From Micropterix aruncella (lineage: Eukaryota; Arthropoda; Insecta; Lepidoptera; Micropterigidae), in the NCBI GenBank assembly GCA_944548615.1, contig OX155951.1:23299692-23363691 (forward strand): a DNA stretch of 64,000 nucleotides, written 5' to 3'. Below are positions 43,684 to 55,150 of this stretch, one piece after another. The notes under the pieces were generated by a model. That model saw only the letters and a list, made by a program, of their open reading frames with translations, had not been told where the DNA came from and did not search any database. The position numbers and the translations under genes are program-made. Positions within the stretch are counted from its first letter, which is position 1. The number at the start of each line of letters is the position of its first letter.

Positions 43684-44129
43684 TGTTACTAAGTACGGGA
43701 AAATACATTTCTTTCCGGTACTAGGAGTGTGGAGACCTTACTTTAGGGACACGCCTAGTACTATCCAGAAGCCTCCCCGAAGAGGTAAATTGAATGAAAT
43801 AATTTCCTCAGGAAAGCCTTGGGCAGTCCAGTCTGCAAAACTTCTGGGTGCACCAGGTATTAGCCGACTGCCATACTGTTTTAAAACGCCGGAAGTATGG
43901 TTTACTTTATTAACATAGCAAGATAATCTGGCCAGGCAATCTAGTCTATTGATTGGACAATTGAAATAACTTTAAAAAACGGATTTCTCTATAAATTACA
44001 ACTATTAAATTTGCCCATTATAATGCCGTCAATAATATAATCCTGTGACGCCATTGCCTTGCAATTGAAATGACCAAGAACCATGGAGGAGATAGTTTTT
44101 TTTTTTTTTAAATGAGTAGTGAAACCCAT
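43684..44129. other. Spacer, nothing recognised
   Basis: No supported gene; a run of T is at 44097-44110. Confidence 0.35.
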
Positions 44130-44226
44130 ATCTGGTAGAGTATGTCAACCTGAACTCTTCTGCCATCAGACTTGCGATGCAAATACCTTATACGTGCCAA
44201 GATAGCATACCAACTGCGCTAAAAAA
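44130..44226 (-). mobile_element. tRNA-headed SINE fragment
   Basis: On the minus strand TAGCGCAGTTGGTATGCTAT (44203-44222) is a good RNA polymerase III A box of tRNA type. About 60 bases on, GAGTTCAGGTTGAC is a weak B-box-like sequence. The 5' half resembles a tRNA and the rest does not close a cloverleaf. Confidence 0.45.
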
Positions 44227-44760
44227 ATATTGTTAATCCGAGCAGTGCAAACATAAAGTGAGTATTTTGAACTGTCGACCTTTGGCACTTGAAACACAAT
44301 GAAAAACACATTTTGAAAAAATTCTATTATATATTAAATTGTGTATTAAATGTATTTTAATAAATAGTAACACTCACACATACACACACCCTGATAACTC
44401 ATACCCTCACAAGTACATTAAAACACCCGTACCCTTACCCTTACACCGCTGAAACGCACACACACACACACACACACACATACATATGTATATGCATTAA
44501 ACTAATATTTGTAAGTACATATTAGCTTTTAAAATTTCACTTTACTTTTAAAACTGTGTTTTGAATGTTAGACCATTAGAACGTTGAAGGGTTTGTAGGA
44601 GCCTGTCGCTCCACATACCCACAACAAAAAAGTAATTTCACAGAATAGAAACCGCAGACTCGCTCAAACCTACACGAGCCAGCTGAAGTTAATTTCCAAC
44701 TAAATTTGGCAAATTATGCCCAGGCAAGCGATGACTCATGTCATTTCTTCTAATCGATAC
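44227..44760. other. Spacer with (CA)n
   Basis: (CA)n at about 44456-44480. Otherwise no feature. Confidence 0.45.
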
Positions 44761-45250
44761 ACATGTTACACCCCACTCATAGCTATTTACGTCACCGCTT
44801 AACGGTATAAAACGTGGTACATTTCAATCGATCGCCATCATTCCCTTGGCGGACAAGTACACGGTTACAATCATTCCCTTGGTGGACAAGTACACGGCTA
44901 CACATCGTCCCCTCAGTGGACAGTTATCGCGACTACGCTTCATTAGCAAGCAGTACCTGCATTATCCGCGATACCGATCGTCAAGCCTCGCTCCTCGACT
45001 ACACACTTCGGACACACTACTACGGCTTCACCTCGCGCCCACTTTACTACACAACGGCGAAATAACTCTCAAGGCGTTAAGAACTGGCGACTCTCTTCAA
45101 CCTTCTGATTAAACACTTCTACTTCGACATCCACGACTTTCATTCACGGAGAAAACTCGATGATGAGAACCACCCTTCGCTCGCAATCAATTGGAGTCTA
45201 GTGAAGGGTGGCTACTCTCACACGTTAACATTTGTACAATCATGAACTTG
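44761..45250 (+). other. GC-richer block with TATA box and short tandem repeat; possible solo LTR
   Basis: TGTTACACCCC at 44765, GGTATAAAACGTGG at 44804-44817, then a 36-bp unit (TCATTCCCTTGG-GGACAAGTACACGG) repeated about twice at 44837-44910. The order of a TG start, a TATA box and a downstream repeat resembles a solo LTR, but I cannot fix the other end. The overlapping frames of 83 and 88 codons are not supported. Confidence 0.3.
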
Positions 45251-46247
45251 TATTTTAAGTTCGCTGTAAGTTATTTACAAAAAAATAGCATAACGAAATT
45301 ACTTTACCGTTCAAGTAACAATACTTACGCTCTCATTCGGCTCATCGAAAGCTCTCACCAGTTAAACCCATTTACAATGTAAAAGTGTCAATTCATGCTT
45401 ACAATCTAAGATAATGGCTGAGAGAACGAATGCCAGCCTAAACCCTTTGAGCTTCATCAGTCATCGGGTATTGTTATGGTAGCAGGGCGGGGGCGACTCA
45501 GGTGCACATCCCGGAATGAATGATGACACAATTACGACGCCTATGCGTATACGGAACCTCGTAATTATTATCGCGAAATTAGGCTATTTATCCAAATATT
45601 GTTGTTGATTATAAAGAAAGTAATGTAAAGAGTAAGTAATATAGAGTAAAGTAATGTAAGAGTAAAGTAATGTACAAAAATGGTAGCGGTGTTTTGATTC
45701 TCCATTTAATATGTGGTGCGACGGCGAGGGCTCAAAAAGGTAGTGCAGTGTGCGTACCTCTTGCTGGAAATTTAATTGTTACGGAGTCGTTCGCGTTAGC
45801 TCAAGGGCCTTTTAGCGCAGGACATTTAATTCAGAACCAAATTTTTAACCCTTACTGGCATGCCGTCTACCAATTGTTAATCAACCATTAATTTAGCACA
45901 AGTGTTAATGCAGCTAGAAAATAGAGCGAAATAATTAAAACCACATGGTATGTCGTAAAAAATGACAATATAGGACCGCCTACGTTCCTTAAGGGTTATA
46001 TATATATATGGTGCTGCCTCACCGTGAGCATTGGCCTGTAATTTAACGTTACAGATTCGAGAATTACATCAGTGAGGGAGGAGATCCGAGCATTACAGTG
46101 CGCAACCTGTAATGATACAATCTGTTATATTTTGATACAACTTGTAACGTCAATGTGCACTACTTGTAACTAGAGTTGATAAACGCCAATCTTTGTTACA
46201 TTACAGGCGAATCTATGTTACATTACAGGCGAATGCTCGTCGGGCAT
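45251..46247. other. Spacer with short tandem words
   Basis: (AGTAAAGTAATGTA)n-like words at 45617-45675 and two GTTACATTACAGGCGAAT words at 46194-46232. No gene is supported. Confidence 0.4.
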
Positions 46248-46715
46248 GAAGTGTCACCCCAAGAGTTTTCGAACAAACTGAATCGCCTCCCCCCCTTTCC
46301 TGACCCCTTCCCCACTACCTCGCCAGCTTCATCCGAACCACCTACCCCCCCTAACCCCCCCTTCCCCACCCCACCAAAAGTGATTTTGGTCCAACAAGGC
46401 ATTATATCTCTAACTGCAATATTTCGCGATTGAAGTATGACTAGCGTGCCCTCTGGTAGGCTGATATCAAACTACAAACTTTTTAACTCTTACCATGAAT
46501 AATGCCTGCATGCCGAACTTCAGCTCAATCGGTTGAAGCGTTTAGGCGCTATCGTGGAGGAATACACACACACACACACACCCACACACAGACTCACAGA
46601 TAGACTTCAGTCTGGAAATAGTCCTAATCGTTTCAGGGGGTGTCAAAATGGATATTTCCGTCTTCATGTCGATTTTTTTGGCGCGTTTACAATGCTTTCC
46701 CTAGATCTGCGAAAA
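46248..46715 (+). repeat. Interspersed repeat family Y, second copy
   Basis: GTGTCACCCCAAGAGTTTTC at the head; AGCTCAATCGGTTGAAGCG, GGCGCTATCGTGGAGGAATA, (CA)n, CAGTCTGGAAATAGTC and CAATGCTTTCC at the tail match the copy at 465-1005. The middle differs and is C-rich (46290-46375). Confidence 0.6.
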
Positions 46716-47574
46716 TAAAATCGTCACTGCTCTCAATTTTGAAGAGTGATTTGCATCTTCACATTTAAATGACAGAGACAGACAATGTGGTTTATTCCCG
46801 TTGATAAACTTGCGAAAGCAAGCATTGGCCGATATTTCCAATTGATGATTACGAGTAAAATATTCTGCAAGCAAGAACTTAGATACGATAGACGAAGAGT
46901 TTATGACGGGAAGTATCTTATAAATAATAATGCCTTATGCACTAGCTTACGCAAAATTATGAATTTAATATTACGCACACAAGCAAGCAAGCAAACCATA
47001 ATGCGAATACGGCTGAAAGTCGATAATTCCATTTTCACGAATTTCATCACAAGGTAATTTCAAGAAAGAGTAATTTAACTAGGAGCGTGAGGGCCACGCC
47101 ATATTTCTCCAAAAGACGCAGTTATATTAGGGAAAAAACTATTTTTTTAATTTCTCGAGATTTTCAGACGAATCGGAACCCCAGGCAAATACGTCGAAAA
47201 ATTGTTGATTTTCGAAAACAAAAGGCCTGAAGCGCTATAAAAAAATTCTCATAATTACCAGAAGAAGCGAGGCCCTAGCCAAATTTGTCCAAAATACAAT
47301 TAGGTGTACAAAAAAAATTTGCGGCGCCATGAAAAATTGCCTACTTTCCCTGAAGAAACAGGGCCCATTGAAATTTGTCCAAAAACAGTTAATAATCGAA
47401 AAGAAAAAGGCCTGTGGAGCTATGAAAAAATAATACAATTTATCCAAAGAATCCCTCTTTTTTAATAAACCCAAAGGACGTGCCCCCTCCCCCAGCTTCA
47501 CTCCCCCAACTCACTAGAAAATTGCTGCGGGGTCTCCAAACTTTCACAGAGATCAGTATGTATGAGATTTAAAA
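46716..47574. other. Intergenic stretch, nothing firm
   Basis: Repeated phrases AAATTTGTCCAAAA (47280, 47352) and AAAAGGCCTG (47220, 47404) suggest an old local duplication. No gene is supported. Confidence 0.4.
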
Positions 47575-47849
47575 AACAACAAAGCTCCTTATGATGATGG
47601 AATTACGTCAGAGCTCCTAAAAGCAGGTGGAACACCAATCCTAAATGAACTGTGAAGGCTCTCCGGTAAGGTTATAATACCTTGTTTTAGAAGAAAGGCG
47701 ACAGAACTGTACTAGAGTACTAAATGCCTATCTACCTACTAAGCCACATATAAAAAAGTGTACTCGAGGGCTACAACAAATCGACTAACGAACAGATTTG
47801 ATTAGTTCCAACCACCTGAACAAGTTAGAATTGTATTGTAGGTCACATA

Positions 47850-48549
47850 CACTGAGAAAAATATTTGATTGATTCTTTACATTACCTTTTTGTTATTTCG
47901 GTTTTATACAAAATAACGATGTTTCAATCGTAATTTTCTTGAATTACAAGGAATTCTGTTGAAACTCCATTACTCGATTATATCTTTCTACTCTTTACTG
48001 TGAAATTTCACAATGGGCGGGTTTATTATCATACGACAATCTCTTACAACCGACCATTCTATGAAGTGTTTATATGTATGTGTGTGTGTGTAACATGTGT
48101 GTAAGTGTGTGTCTTGTTATTGCATTCTATCGACAGAATTGGAATGCAACTCCGTTAATTTTACCCCAACGGAAAATGATGACCCAGCCGGGAATCCGAG
48201 ACCTAAAAATGTATGATAAGGTGACCTAACCACTCTGCCAATATGTATCAACATTTTCCTTGCGGTTAATACGGAAGTAACCGTATACTGTAATTTAACA
48301 CGATTCATGTGACCGCCTATAACCGTATACAATACTACTATATGCTGCCATGATAGAAGTGAAATCCCAAGGTCGTGACGTAATGAAATAACATTAAGTT
48401 TTAACATAACGACACGGCAACTATCGTCGCGCTAACACCGTTAAGCTTCCTGTTAATTCATACGTATGGACCACAGTCCGAGTTATATACGTAACCCTTG
48501 TTGAAATATGCATATTTCCGTATATTATATCGTTATATTTTTCTCAGTG
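47850..48549. mobile_element. TA-flanked MITE, copy 2, inside the RTE remnant
   Basis: Starts CACTGAGAAAAATA and ends ATATTTTTCTCAGTG, with TA outside both ends (47848-47849 and 48550-48551). It is inverted relative to copy 1 at 3152-3590. It is longer than copy 1 because of the SINE at 47984-48240. Confidence 0.85.
47984..48240 (-). mobile_element. tRNA-headed SINE inside MITE copy 2
   Basis: The minus strand starts TGGCAGAGTGGTTAGGTCAC (A box of Leu/Ser-tRNA style) and has TCTCGGATTCCCGGCTGGG (B-box-like) about 30-45 bases on, then a noncoding body with (TG)n. ATAT lies on both sides (47980-47983 and 48241-48244). MITE copy 1 shows the uninterrupted sequence, which confirms the insertion. 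Confidence 0.75.
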
Positions 48550-49721
48550 TACATACGACCAGACGATTATAAAGATGACTAAAGAGTACAACAAACCGCC
48601 CTTTTTGGCATTTATCGACTACGAGAAGGTCTAGGCTCGGTAGAAACCTGGTCAGTTTCTGATTCCCAGCAGTCTGACCAAATTCATTACCGTTACGTTA
48701 TAGTCTTGGTATCTCTATATAAAACCGCAACGATAACCGTCCAAGTACCTACACGACCACATAACCAAAGCGTTTTGATTGGAGAAAGAACTGAGACAGG
48801 GGAAGTCATTTCCCCGAAACTATTCACCAATGCCCTAGAGGACGTCTTCAAATGTTAAAACAGAGAAGATGTGGAATCAACATTACCAGAGAATCAACAT
48901 AAATGGGGTGTACATATCGCAGCTAAGGTTTGCAGATGATATAGTCATCATAACAGAGACTCTGGGAGAACTCCGAAAAATCCTAAATGGCCTCAAAGAG
49001 ATATAATAACGAGTGGAAACATTAATAAAACTTTATTAAACTTAGATAAAATGAGCAGCGTGCTTAATGTCTACGTTGATCCGACACCGGTGACCGTTGG
49101 GAATACAACCTACAAAATTGTGGATAAACTTTGTCAAAGAGGCCGACAGAAGAATCCGACTAGGATGGGCAGCATTTCAAAAACTCAGCCTTATCTACAA
49201 ATTTGACCTACTGCAATGCCTGAAGACCAATGTATACAATCAATAGGTCTTGTCTGTGATGTTATACAGTGCGGAAACTTAAACCTTGACTTTGATGTTC
49301 GTCTTTATATTTAAAGTTCCTCAGCGAGTTATAAATAGAGCAATGCCCGGAATCTCTCTACGGGATATGATCCGGTATGTAGTAATACGATCGAGATATG
49401 ACGTGGTGGGCATAGCTCAGAAGATAAGCAAGCTGAAAGGCAGTGGGCCGGCATCACATACTAAGAAACCGACAACCGATCAGAAGGAAAGCTCCGCGTA
49501 AGATAGCGGGAAAAGGCTGGATGAGTAAGACTTTCAAGAGCTTTCGAAGAGGCCATTATCCAGCAGTGAAAAGATATAGGTAAGTGAAGTAATTACTTAT
49601 TGTGTAGTTACATATAAAATAAAGTTACAGTACTTGTCTCTTACATAATTTAATGACAATATTGCGACTGCGAATCGTGACGAACGCGAAATTCGTAATC
49701 GAAAACCCCTGTTATAAAACC

Positions 49722-50131
49722 TGAGTTAGAGGAGTGTCAGCAACGTAACTGATGTCATTTTGATAACATATAATTTACACCATAGACCATACTAAAACAA
49801 AGAGACGTGAGTATTTGAATAGAATAAATTATACGCAACGGATCAGTTTGCGATAGTCTTTTGTCAAACGTCTTTTCGTCGTTTTCCCCTCTCTTACAGT
49901 GTAGCCAGCATATTATTTTGTTCTGGCTAGACTGAAAGAGAGGGGAAAACGACGAAAAGACGTTTGCCAAAAGACCATCGCAAGCTGATCCGTTGCGTAT
50001 AATTTATTCTATTCAAATACTCAAGTGTCTTTCTTTTAGATGTCTTTCTTTTTCACGTCTCTTCTATATTGAAAATAATATGTTATCAAAAGGACATCCG
50101 TTACATTGCTGAACCTCATCTAACTTAGCAG
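49722..50131. mobile_element. Foldback element, arms about 185 bp
   Basis: TGAGTTAGAGG-TCAGCAACGTAAC on the left pairs with the right end, and the inner arms (about 49797-49905 and 49928-50035) are nearly identical reverse complements around GGGGAAAACGACGAAAAGAC. The small loop lies at about 49906-49927. No coding frame; target duplication not seen. Confidence 0.8.
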
Positions 50132-50474
50132 AATGTTATCTGCCTACGTAGCAGAATGTCTGGTCATGATATTTGGTGGAACACGTTTCAAATGATAGTG
50201 CTATGCGTACCTTTTTAGTGTGGTCTTTCTTACCGTATAAATTCATTCAGTATAGTTTTACAAATCATCCTTAAAAATATTGAATGTTTTGTACTATTAT
50301 TTTAGTACTACTTTCATACTACCGCTACACTGTTAATGTGAGAAATAGAGGATCATTAGTTTACAGTGTATATAATGATCTACTAATTCTATTTGAAATT
50401 CATTACAAACAAAAATAATTTTAATTAATGTAATAAGTTAATAGTGAAAACACATTTTAAAAATAAACTTTTAT
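50132..50474. other. Spacer, nothing recognised
   Basis: AT-rich; no feature. Confidence 0.4.
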
Positions 50475-51035
50475 TAAAATTCTCTATCCTAAGCCAACCC
50501 TGGGTGCAGCAGCTATGTCATAGTGGAACTAAAAACGGGCTATCATAATTGAATGCAATACAGAATTTCGTGTTTGTGCTGTTGACCGTCGTGTTGAGGA
50601 GTCCCCTCATTGGAAACCAACCCTATGTGCAGCAACCATGTCGCGGTGAAACAGAACGGGATATCATAATTGAATGCTTATACAAAATTTCGTTTCTGTG
50701 CTGTTGACCGTTGAGGAGGCCCTTCGCCGGGAGCCAACCCTGGGTGCAGCAGCAATGTCATGGTGAAATTTAGAACGGGCGATCATAACGGAATGCATAT
50801 ACAAAATTGTGAGTATGAGCTGTCGGCCGTGGAAGAGTAGTCTCGTCGGGAACCGATTCTGGGTGTAGAATGAGGTCATGCTCACCATAAATATGCATTG
50901 TCATCGGAACTGAACCAACAAGTCAACTGCATAGGATAAGAGGAAGTGGCTCTAATTCAGCTTGCGAGATTTTACCTAAACAATCTAACATACATATATA
51001 AATACTAACAGACATTGCAAGGTAAATAAAAGCTT
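50475..51035 (+). repeat. Dispersed repeat family Z, second copy
   Basis: Same units of about 120 bp (GGGTGCAGCAGC, ATCATAATTGAATGC, GCTGTTGACCGT) and same tail (ACTAACAGACATTGCAAGGT, AAATAAAAGCTTGTAAAAA) as 5860-6430. Probably a LINE 3' region. Confidence 0.55.
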
Positions 51036-52089
51036 GTAAAAAAGACACAAATCTATGAAAACGAATAACAATTTTCCTTTTCATTGTTGAATGCATTTTG
51101 TAGATACGTTACATGAATCATTAATTATAACGTAGAAACTTTCATTCATTATTCACTCTAACTTATAAAAACTTGTAACCCCCTTATAACTTATAAATTA
51201 GAACCCCCTTATAACTTATAACTTTGACTTATAACCCCTAAACTTTTGTATTTTAGTTTTTCTTGTAATATTGTCTTTGTTGCTCGTTTTTTCAAATCTT
51301 GGAATTATCTTTCACTAACAAGCGATTATCTGCAAATATTAAATCGTCTTCCGGTGATATTCATACAGATATGCATGCTTAATCATAATAATATGTATGC
51401 AGAGCGATTGTCTCGAGAGTCCACTAAAGCTTTTGACCTAATTAATTACTGGTATTGATATAACTGTCCTCCGCATACATATCACACTATTACGTGCACT
51501 AACAAATTGGTAGTATTTAAGCGGGATATTATTGTCGCAGACGGGACGTGTAGCTCAGTGGATGGAGTTTGTGTTTAATTTTGAATGGATATGCCATGTA
51601 AATATTTGGACTAATAATTACTAAGAAATAATTAAACAAAACTATATAGTCCTTTGTCACATTAGAGACACACCGTACATTTCAGCACGAATTTACACAT
51701 TTCAATAGCCTATAACTTTTGAAAAGTGCTTACTTTCAAGTGTCTGCGTTGATTATTTTAAAGAATATGTCGGAAAGATAATTTTCACGTATTCGATATT
51801 CTATATCAGTTCTAGGATTAGTGGGTGATGTCAATATTCAAATAAAATTTTATTCCAAAAAATATTTTGGTTTTATCATTGTAAAAGGAAATTTAGGGAT
51901 TTTGAAACCGTCAAACCAGGGAAAGGCCTTGTTTATAATGTTTAAGTAAAAATTAACTCAATTAACACTAATATAAGAAAATAACAATATCCACAAAAAT
52001 ATTTCTGTATATCAGAATTCAGATGTAGCGATTCCTTACGCAAAAAAAGCGTGTAAATATTAAAATTTAACATGAACTACATAACCTTC
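51036..52089. other. Spacer with a tRNA-like 5' fragment
   Basis: Repeated TTATAACTTATAA words at 51160-51240. GGGACGTGTAGCTCAGTGGA at 51543-51562 looks like the 5' arm and A box of a tRNA, but no anticodon arm or B box follows, so no tRNA is called. Confidence 0.45.
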
Positions 52090-52291
52090 ATCGTGAATAA
52101 GATAAAAACTAATTTGCCGCGTACCCGACGTTTCGGCGATGTTGCAACCGTCCAGGGTAGACTAGTCAACGGCGGTTTCAACATCGCCGAAACGTCGAGT
52201 GTTATAAACTTCACGCGGTAAATTCTTTTTTATCTTATTTATAATGTCAATCATCCGCGATAGTCCTCGATTTCATATCTTTATCGTGAAT
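52090..52291. mobile_element. Foldback retroposon-like element (GACGTTTCGG family), copy 2
   Basis: Arms CCCGACGTTTCGGCGATGTT and AACATCGCCGAAACGTCGAG around a short centre. A 9-bp direct repeat, ATCGTGAAT, bounds it at 52090-52098 and 52283-52291. Shorter centre than copy 1. Confidence 0.65.
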
Positions 52292-52489
52292 TCGACAAAT
52301 GTAATTCTAACGAAATGTTAAGTTTCTTATAATTATCAATTAATATCTAAATGTTTTTGAATTTTAAATACATGGCAAATACATAAATCAATAAATACGC
52401 ATACACACGAAAAATAAAACGTTATTTAAAAGCTTAAGGTGGATGCAAGATGCAAGATGGTAGATGCACAGTGGATTGAAAGGGACTGT
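52292..52489. other. Spacer
   Basis: Contains a short GATGCAAGATG repeat at about 52442-52462. No other feature. Confidence 0.35.
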
Positions 52490-53400
52490 CATAGTCATAG
52501 TCATATTTTATTAATTCCAAAAAGTACATACTGTGGGATTCGCTTGCTATTCTAGATGTTAGCAATAGAAGAAGTAGCAATACAATTGCAAGAAGGTATT
52601 CAAAACTTCATTACGTGTACATATACTTTTTACATGTCTGTATACTTTTTACAAGGCAAGGCACCTTCGGATCAATTATAAAAACCAAAATCAAACAAGC
52701 TCAAATAACAAAAAAATATTTTTAAAAAAAAATTAATAATCTATCAAGAGGTTTTTAAAAAGATTCAATCAAAATTTTTAAAATAATCAGTTAATGTTGA
52801 ATAATAATGTTTAATTAATAACAATAAGTTTTACAATAAAATCAACACTACAGTAACAAAATATAGAAAAAAATAGATTTGATAAATGGTAAATTATATT
52901 TAAAAAATTAAGACAGCTCTGTCAAATTCATTACAATTTCAGAGGACGTGCATGGTTAGGTTACTTTTTATGTATTTCTTAGATGCAATCTCTTGAAGTA
53001 TTTTAATTTCTGCTGTCAAAGAGTTGAAAAATTTAAATCCCAAAATTAAAAAATAATAAAATTATAAATAAATCTTATATCAGAATTACAACATCATTTT
53101 TATTGTGAGTGTTATGTTCATGCAGACTCGAATGCTTTTCCTCGTTTTTCAAATTAGCTTTAGCATTAATTAAGTACTGATATATAAATTCAGATTTAAG
53201 AGTTATTTATTTTATTTTTTAAGGTCGGAGCACAGTGATTGTCTCTTTTTAACCCAAATATCGTCCTGAGAGCTTGCTTTTGCAGTATTAAAATACGATG
53301 GCTATATGTTACATTACCCCATGTTAAGATACCATAAGCCATCTTCGTATTAATATCCCTTTCTTTATTCACCAAGCTTCCGAGGTAATTGTATTTATAG
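52490..53400 (-). pseudogene. Jockey/CR1-type LINE, RT C-terminus and 3' region
   Basis: Minus-strand translation gives MAYGILTWGNVTYSHRILIL then QKQALRTIFGLKRDNHCAPT (53220-53350), then a decayed HSSLHEHNTHNKND segment (about 53100-53160) and FKFFNSLTAEIKILQEIASK (about 52965-53035). This is the end of the RT protein of Jockey/CR1-type LINEs. The remainder to about 52490 would be its 3' untranslated region, ending in a (TCATAG)n-like repeat. Several stops; dead. Confidence 0.7.
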
Positions 53401-54289
53401 ATATTTCTAGTTGAGCCCCATTTACTCGAATATTAGTAGTGATATTAAACGTACCAGAGTCAAATGATTACAGGAAAACATCTTTAAAATAACGATGGAA
53501 TCGGTTATTAGTTAAACTTCCCCTTCGCGCCGGGATAAAGACGAAAGTTGAAGTTGATTTAAAATGAAGCGAGAAGTCTTCGCCTTCTCTTTGCAATTTA
53601 TTATGTAAACCATAACTCTATTAAGTAAAGTGAACGCCGACAGTTCATCGGGACCGCATGGTATGCCGTAAGTCTCAAATCGAAAACGATGAGTAGGTAT
53701 ATTATGACTATGGGCCAACTGGGGCGGAACAAATTGCTCACTTTGTGAGTTGAATGTAAAACTAAAAAGAGGCTAAAATCTCAGCAGGTAATGGTGCAGT
53801 GCGGAGGTAATAAGCGTGATTGGATGCACTTGACACAGATGAAACTACTGGGATAACAGAGTCAAAAAGAAAATAAAAGTATTTTGGTTATTTCTGGCTA
53901 AAACTTAATTTTACAATATTAAGTCTGTTCTATAAATTAGCAGGTATAAAAGTTATATAAAAATATTAAATATAGAAAAATAGTGAGCCATATAAGTGTA
54001 TGTGATAAGTGTTAAAATATAGTAAAATAGTGACCCATATAAGTGTATGTGATATTTAGATTCACGTGATATTTACGTAGTGTCACGAAATCATCAGTGT
54101 TAGGCCTCTTGTCTACGGCACGTTTTTTTCAACGTACGGCACGTTAGCCGTAGAAAAAACGTGACCCCTTATCCACTGCAGGGTTTTTACGCCGAACGAC
54201 GCTTTAGGTACATACATTTTGTAAACAACTTCAAGGCGGCACAATAATTGTCCGCCGTGAGAACGTCCGGCAGCATGGACAAGCTCTCA
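53401..54289. other. Spacer, nothing firm
   Basis: A diverged direct repeat around TAGTGA-CCATATAAGTGTATGT lies at 53982-54055, and an imperfect hairpin pairs CGGCACGTTTTTTT with AAAAAACGTGACC near 54116-54166. No gene is supported. Confidence 0.4.
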
Positions 54290-54294
54290 TACAT

Positions 54295-54326
<32 letters not shown>
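54290..54326. repeat. (TTTA)n microsatellite
   Basis: About nine TTTA units. Confidence 0.95.
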
Positions 54327-55150
54327 AGAAATGCGCATTTTTTAAAACTACAGTACATTACATATTATCATTAAAGGCTCCGTTGTAAATAGTAGCAAAA
54401 AAGAGAGTACCGCAGCCCAGTACATATTTAGATCAACGCTGCCTAACTAGGCCTAGGCCCGTACTAAGGCAAGCATACCAAGAAAATAGTGGCTTGTGCA
54501 TACTTTAAACTACATATGTTAAAAGAGAGAAAATATATAAAAATAGTATCTAATAATATTAGGACTTAACTTAAGGCAATAAACAATGTTGTATTGCCAT
54601 AAAACACTTAACAAATTTCGCTGTAAATAAACACTTGTCGCCGAGAGGGAAATACTGTGTATGCGGCGGCGGCAAGTCGTGTTTCCGCAGTGTCCGTGGA
54701 CATGCTTCCATTGTGATCCATACATACCCCACTGACGACACGGTGAATTAACCGTGGATTTTCACGGCGAAACAAAGTGTTTGAACAAAAGGGTTTAGTC
54801 TAGATCCCAATGAAAATATGTGGAGGGAAATCGTAGTCAATTTCTCTGAATTTGCGACAGAGCAGGCAAATGCTCGATAGCACTCGAACGGACAAAATAC
54901 CTAAAATACATAGAGAATACTATTTGCCAATAATTTTAAATGGAAAAAATATAAATAAATTATCTCAACTCGAACCGGGAAGCTTATTTTTGTATTTAAA
55001 AATATCGTGAGACTACTAAGAAGCATATACTCTGCACTATAACAAACGTTGTCGACCTACAAATAAATACCTTGGGGTGTATGGCCAGAACTAATCTGGA
55101 GTCTTGCAAATTCTTGTATCAACCTGACCTGTCAGGACAAAGACGTCAAA
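54327..55150. other. Spacer, nothing recognised
   Basis: No supported feature. Confidence 0.4.

Larger units (their letters stand above)
47575..49565 (+). pseudogene. RTE-type LINE remnant, interrupted by a MITE
   Basis: In changing frames: NKAPYDDGITSELLKAGG (47575-47632), PFLAFIDYEKV (48600-48633), SPKLFTNALEDVFK (48813-48854), SQLRFADDIVII (about 48918-48953) and the C-terminal RAMPGISLRDMIRY inside 49286-49501, ending FRRGHYPAVKRYR near 49560. This is the RT of a third RTE family in the window, with many stops. It is split at 47850-48549 by a MITE. Confidence 0.75.

Noticed and set aside
51539..51600. Possible tRNA gene
   Set aside because: Only the 5' arm and A box look tRNA-like; there is no anticodon arm, B box or acceptor pairing.
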